The notes beneath the pieces were generated by a model, which ran no database searches, was not told the origin of the DNA, and was given only the letters and a program-made list of their open reading frames with translations. Shown piece after piece: positions 24,436-27,144 of a stretch of 27,144 nucleotides of DNA (positions are counted from its first letter, which is position 1; each line of letters starts with the position of its first letter). The DNA is taken from contig CAZXCK010000050.1 in the NCBI GenBank assembly GCA_964639225.1, forward strand, positions 1 to 27,144. Direction: 5' to 3'. Made by a program: the position numbers and the translations under genes. The DNA comes from CAZXCK01 sp964639225 (GTDB lineage Bacteria > Chloroflexota > Anaerolineae > Aggregatilineales > Phototrophicaceae).

Positions 24436-24798
24436 ATGGATCACAAAGCCACACTCGCCAGCACCAAAGCCGGACGGCGCTTTATGGGGTTTATGGCCGT
24501 TGTCAACAGCGGCGACGCCGACCGTATCCGTGACGCCGTTCACACCAGCATCAGCGAAGAAGCCCTCAACGCGCACGGCCCGGAGATATGGACCGCGCAG
24601 TTGCAGTACATCCACGCCATGAGTGGCGGCCTGCGCGTGGTGCAGGTCGTCGCCAGCGAGGAGCTGCGCGTCGTCGTCATGATGCAGGCCCACAAAAATC
24701 AACGCCTGCACATCATCGACCTGGCCGTCGAAGAAGAATATCCGTATCGTATCGCGCGTTTTATCCAGCGCCTGGCCCAGCCCGGCGGCGAGGGGTAG
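24436..24798 (+). CDS. Hypothetical protein, possibly NTF2-like
   Basis: A 120-residue protein beginning MDHKATLASTKAGRRFMGFMAVVNSGDADRIRDAV. The pattern of an N-terminal helix with NSGDADRIRD, a central helix (WTAQLQYIHAMSGGLRVV) and three beta-like strands (VVQVVASEELRVVVMMQA, LHIIDLAVEEE) resembles the small SnoaL/NTF2-like domains often attached to bacterial hydrolases, but here it stands alone. This is a fold guess by eye. ATG 24436 is chosen because the frame upstream runs through the terminator; the ribosome site is weak. It precedes nadE by 49 bases. Confidence 0.65.
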   Translation: MDHKATLASTKAGRRFMGFMAVVNSGDADRIRDAVHTSISEEALNAHGPEIWTAQLQYIHAMSGGLRVVQVVASEELRVVVMMQAHKNQRLHIIDLAVEEEYPYRIARFIQRLAQPGGEG

Positions 24799-24847
24799 CA
24801 AACGCGCTCACCCGTCCGCGTTGGTTCGACTCGAAAGCGCAAACCGC

Positions 24848-25693
24848 ATGACCACACCCCCCAACATGCTGCACCGGCTGGACATCAACACCGAACTCGC
24901 CCGCAGGATGATTACCGGCTTTATCCGCGACCAGATCGACAAGACCGGCGTAAAGGGCGCGGTGATTGGCCTGTCGGGTGGCATCGACTCGGCGCTGTCG
25001 GCTTATCTTTCCGCCGAGGCGCTGGGAGCCGAAAACGTGCTGGCGGTGCGCATGCCCTACCGCACGTCATCTGAGGCCAGCCTGACCGACGCCGACGCCA
25101 TCATCGAAGACCTGGGCCTGCCCAGCCTGACCGTGCCCATCAGCGGCATGGTCGACTCGCTCATCGAGCAGTTCCCGGACATGAACGCGCTGCGCCGGGG
25201 CAACATTATGGCGCGGGCGCGGATGATCGTGCTGTATGACCAGTCGGCGGCGCGCGGTCTGCTGCCGATGGGCACCAGCAACAAGACCGAATTTCTGCTG
25301 GGCTATTCGACCATCTACGGTGACAGCGGCGTGGCCATGCACCCCATCGCCGACCTGTACAAATATCAGGTGCGCCAGCTTTCGCGCGCGCTGGGCGTGC
25401 CGCTGCCGGTCATCGACAAGCCGCCGTCCGCCGACCTGTGGGAAGGCCAGACGGACGAGGACGAACTCGGTTTTACTTATGACGACGTGGATCAGGTGTT
25501 GTATCTGCTGGTAGACGAACGTTACAGCGTGGCCGAGGTCATCGCCGAGGGCTTCGACGAAGCGTTTGTGCGCGATGTATGGCGGCGCGTGAAGGCCAAT
25601 CACTTCAAGCGAACCATGCCCAACGTCGCCAAACTGAGCCAGCGCACCATCGGCCACGATTTTCTCTATCTGCGCGATTGGGTGGGGCGCTGA
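24848..25693 (+). CDS. nadE: NAD+ synthetase, ammonia-type (no glutaminase domain)
   Basis: A 281-residue enzyme making NAD+ from nicotinic acid adenine dinucleotide, ATP and an amide nitrogen. The ATP-pyrophosphatase loop LSGGIDSA (42-49) and the NadE signature GTSNKTEFLLGYSTIYGDSG (142-161) are complete, as are KPPSADLWEGQTDEDELG and the C-terminal KRTMPN region. The length fits the short, ammonia-dependent class, which lacks the N-terminal nitrilase domain. A nitrilase-family protein with the features of that domain is encoded just upstream at 23255. The start is ATG 24848 with a weak ribosome site; ATG 24866 is possible. Confidence 0.95.
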   Translation: MTTPPNMLHRLDINTELARRMITGFIRDQIDKTGVKGAVIGLSGGIDSALSAYLSAEALGAENVLAVRMPYRTSSEASLTDADAIIEDLGLPSLTVPISGMVDSLIEQFPDMNALRRGNIMARARMIVLYDQSAARGLLPMGTSNKTEFLLGYSTIYGDSGVAMHPIADLYKYQVRQLSRALGVPLPVIDKPPSADLWEGQTDEDELGFTYDDVDQVLYLLVDERYSVAEVIAEGFDEAFVRDVWRRVKANHFKRTMPNVAKLSQRTIGHDFLYLRDWVGR

Positions 25694-25727
25694 CGTCCCA
25701 CGCCGTATCAGTATCGGAGGCAGTCAC

Positions 25728-26087
25728 ATGACTCACAACAATCAGTCGCTCACCCTGGCCGAAGCGACCTATCACTACCTGGGACTGCACAAAAAACGTG
25801 CGCGCCAGGCCGATTATGCCGCCGCCGAGCAGTATTTTCAGCGCGCCCTGCAGCGCGTCAGCAAACCCGACGAAATCCGCGCTGCCCTGGCGCTGGATAC
25901 GCATCGCAATCTGCCGGTGCAGCTTAAAAGCCCGGCCTACGAACGTCTGCTGGCGATCAGCGGGCGCACGGTGGCGCTGCTGCGCGAATACTCCCAGGAG
26001 ATGTACGACTACGGCCCGGAGTGGACCCACTACGCCGATATGCTGTGGGACGAGGCTAACGCGCTCGAAGCCGAGCAGGAGGGGTAA
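25728..26087 (+). CDS. Hypothetical helical protein with TPR-like segment
   Basis: A 119-residue soluble protein, predicted all-helical. The stretch KKRARQADYAAAEQYFQRALQRVSKPDE resembles one tetratricopeptide repeat, and the C-terminus is acidic. No family recognised. ATG 25728 has GGAGG 7 bases upstream, a strong ribosome site, and lies 34 bases after nadE, so co-transcription is likely. It is the last gene with the high-GC codon use of the window. Confidence 0.7.
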   Translation: MTHNNQSLTLAEATYHYLGLHKKRARQADYAAAEQYFQRALQRVSKPDEIRAALALDTHRNLPVQLKSPAYERLLAISGRTVALLREYSQEMYDYGPEWTHYADMLWDEANALEAEQEG

Positions 26088-26227
26088 ACGAACAGAGCGA
26101 TACCGTCAATCGGTTTAGCCAGATGTCTGCTTAGATGAACTGGGGTGTACAGACAGCTCTGCCCCAGGCACAGGCAGAAAAATAGCTGCATTTTGACTTG
26201 TCACGCGCCAGTGGTGATAGAGGTCAC
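26088..26227. other. Intergenic region at the GC transition
   Basis: 140 bases without a gene. It contains a bulged hairpin, CTGGGG ... CCCCAG (26140-26167) with an inner CAGA/TCTG, lacking a T-run, and a promoter-like TTGACT (26193-26198) with TGATAG (26215-26220) at 16-base spacing just before the next gene. The -10 is poor and very close to the ATG. Confidence 0.4.
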
Positions 26228-27144
26228 ATGAATATCCCATTCCTGATACTGAGTCCGCTGCTGGCACTCAGCTTTGCTTTGTTAGCCACAGCCGGCTTTC
26301 GTCTGAAAGTGTTCACAGCAGCTATTCTGGCGGTCTTCATAATGGCTTACGGTCAGATTTTGTTGACCAGCCGCATTACCTCAGCCTTCTACCTTTTGAG
26401 CAGCCATTCAACATGGTTAATTGTACAGACTCTACTGACCGGAGCAGCATTGTTTGTATGGTGGCTGCAAGGAAAGCCATATTCACCTTTTCTTGATCTT
26501 ACAAGACTTAATCGCGCACACGTCATAAACACGGTCCGTTGTTATCCCTATTTGTGGATTTTGGGCATCGGAGTCTTAAGTGTTTACATTATCGGTGCAG
26601 GCATAATCCTGTATGTTCCACCGAATAACTGGGATGGTATGATTTATCGCTTGCCACGTGCGGTGTACTGGCTCCAGTTTGATACATTTATGCCCTGGGA
26701 TGAGCGTAATATACGCCTGGTCAGCTTTCCGCAGAATGCGGAAATTGGCTTACTTTGGACCCTCTTAATGCGAGGGACGAGTCAACTCGCTGGATTTATA
26801 CAGTGGGGATCGGCACTTATTGGCGCTGTCACTGTGTATGCGATGGCACAGTTGCTGGAGTTCTCCAAGCCGCGTAGTGTCTTTGCGGCATTGATCTGGC
26901 TGACGCTACCCCAAATCCTGCTACAGTCGACAACAATCCAGAACGATATCGTCGTCAGCGTCTTTTTTACCATAGCGCTATACTTCTTATACTTTTCCCT
27001 CAGATTTCGTCAGTATAACACCCTGCTGTTATCTGGTCTGGCATTGGGCCTGGCAATTGGCACAAAGTCCACAGTCTTTTTTGCGTTACCAGGTTTAGCC
27101 GTCGTCGCGCTTTTGTTGTTCCTGCAACAACCAGAAACGCGACT
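26228..27144 (+). CDS. Membrane glycosyltransferase, 3' end beyond the window
   Basis: The frame opens at ATG 26228 (MNIPFLILSPLLALSF) with AGAGGT 5 bases upstream and stays open for 305 codons to the window edge. It has at least seven hydrophobic segments. The loop NNWDGMIYRLPRAVYWLQ and the later SFPQNAEIGLLW, WLTLPQILLQSTTIQNDIVV and GLALGLAIGTKST match the layout of bacterial PMT/RgtA-like glycosyltransferases, with the WD in the first large loop as the probable catalytic acid position. It is not closely similar to the glycosyltransferase at 19868. The GC content is much lower than in the rest of the window (hand counts of single 60-base lines gave 43% and 52%, against about 65% in ftsK), and codons ending in A or T are frequent. 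This suggests the edge of a transferred region, such as a surface polysaccharide cluster. Confidence 0.78.
   Translation, partial: MNIPFLILSPLLALSFALLATAGFRLKVFTAAILAVFIMAYGQILLTSRITSAFYLLSSHSTWLIVQTLLTGAALFVWWLQGKPYSPFLDLTRLNRAHVINTVRCYPYLWILGIGVLSVYIIGAGIILYVPPNNWDGMIYRLPRAVYWLQFDTFMPWDERNIRLVSFPQNAEIGLLWTLLMRGTSQLAGFIQWGSALIGAVTVYAMAQLLEFSKPRSVFAALIWLTLPQILLQSTTIQNDIVVSVFFTIALYFLYFSLRFRQYNTLLLSGLALGLAIGTKSTVFFALPGLAVVALLLFLQQPETR

Overview
The window reads as a chromosomal segment of a high-GC bacterium, most likely a member of the Chloroflexota (Anaerolineae-like). This is inference from gene style: a PknB-type kinase, an FtsK with a huge low-complexity linker, LysM plus lamin-tail secreted proteins, an inactive-looking GH38 protein and several membrane glycosyltransferases. 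No rRNA, tRNA, CRISPR array or insertion sequence was recognised. A run of 100 N (22561-22660) marks a scaffold join, so order and distance across that point are not certain.

Layout. 1-6616 (+): a serine/threonine kinase fused to a NarL/LuxR-type response regulator, then a very long FtsK/SpoIIIE DNA translocase. 6632-9144 (-): an aldehyde dehydrogenase followed by an RluD-type pseudouridine synthase, probably one operon. 9378-10301 (+): a polytopic membrane protein that may be translated from a leaderless mRNA. 10280-12853 (-): a GH38 alpha-mannosidase homologue that has lost most metal and catalytic residues. 13006-14082 (+): an anchored LysM/lamin-tail protein ending in a clear terminator. 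14171-14533 (-): a single-domain response regulator. 14683-15174 (+): a DUF427 protein. 15635-17080 (+): an Amt ammonium transporter behind a 460-base regulatory-looking region and ending in a terminator. 17156-17698 (-): a DUF433 antitoxin whose stop overlaps the start of a wrecked DUF5615 toxin gene. 17899-21682 (+): a MocR-type GntR/aminotransferase regulator, a second single-domain response regulator and a GT39-like membrane glycosyltransferase. 21679-22494 (-): a lipoprotein. After the gap come a small membrane protein (-), a nitrilase-family amidase resembling the glutaminase half of NAD synthetase, two small genes separated by a branched terminator, an ammonia-type NAD synthetase and a small unknown gene. 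From about 26090 the GC content drops sharply, and a second membrane glycosyltransferase runs off the right edge.

Most genes look like housekeeping or signalling functions rather than one dedicated system. The less ordinary points are the kinase-response regulator fusion, the catalytically dead GH38 protein, the decayed toxin beside an intact antitoxin, the separately encoded NAD synthetase halves, and a recurring promoter vocabulary (TAAGAT and TACAAT -10 boxes, one of them placed for leaderless translation).
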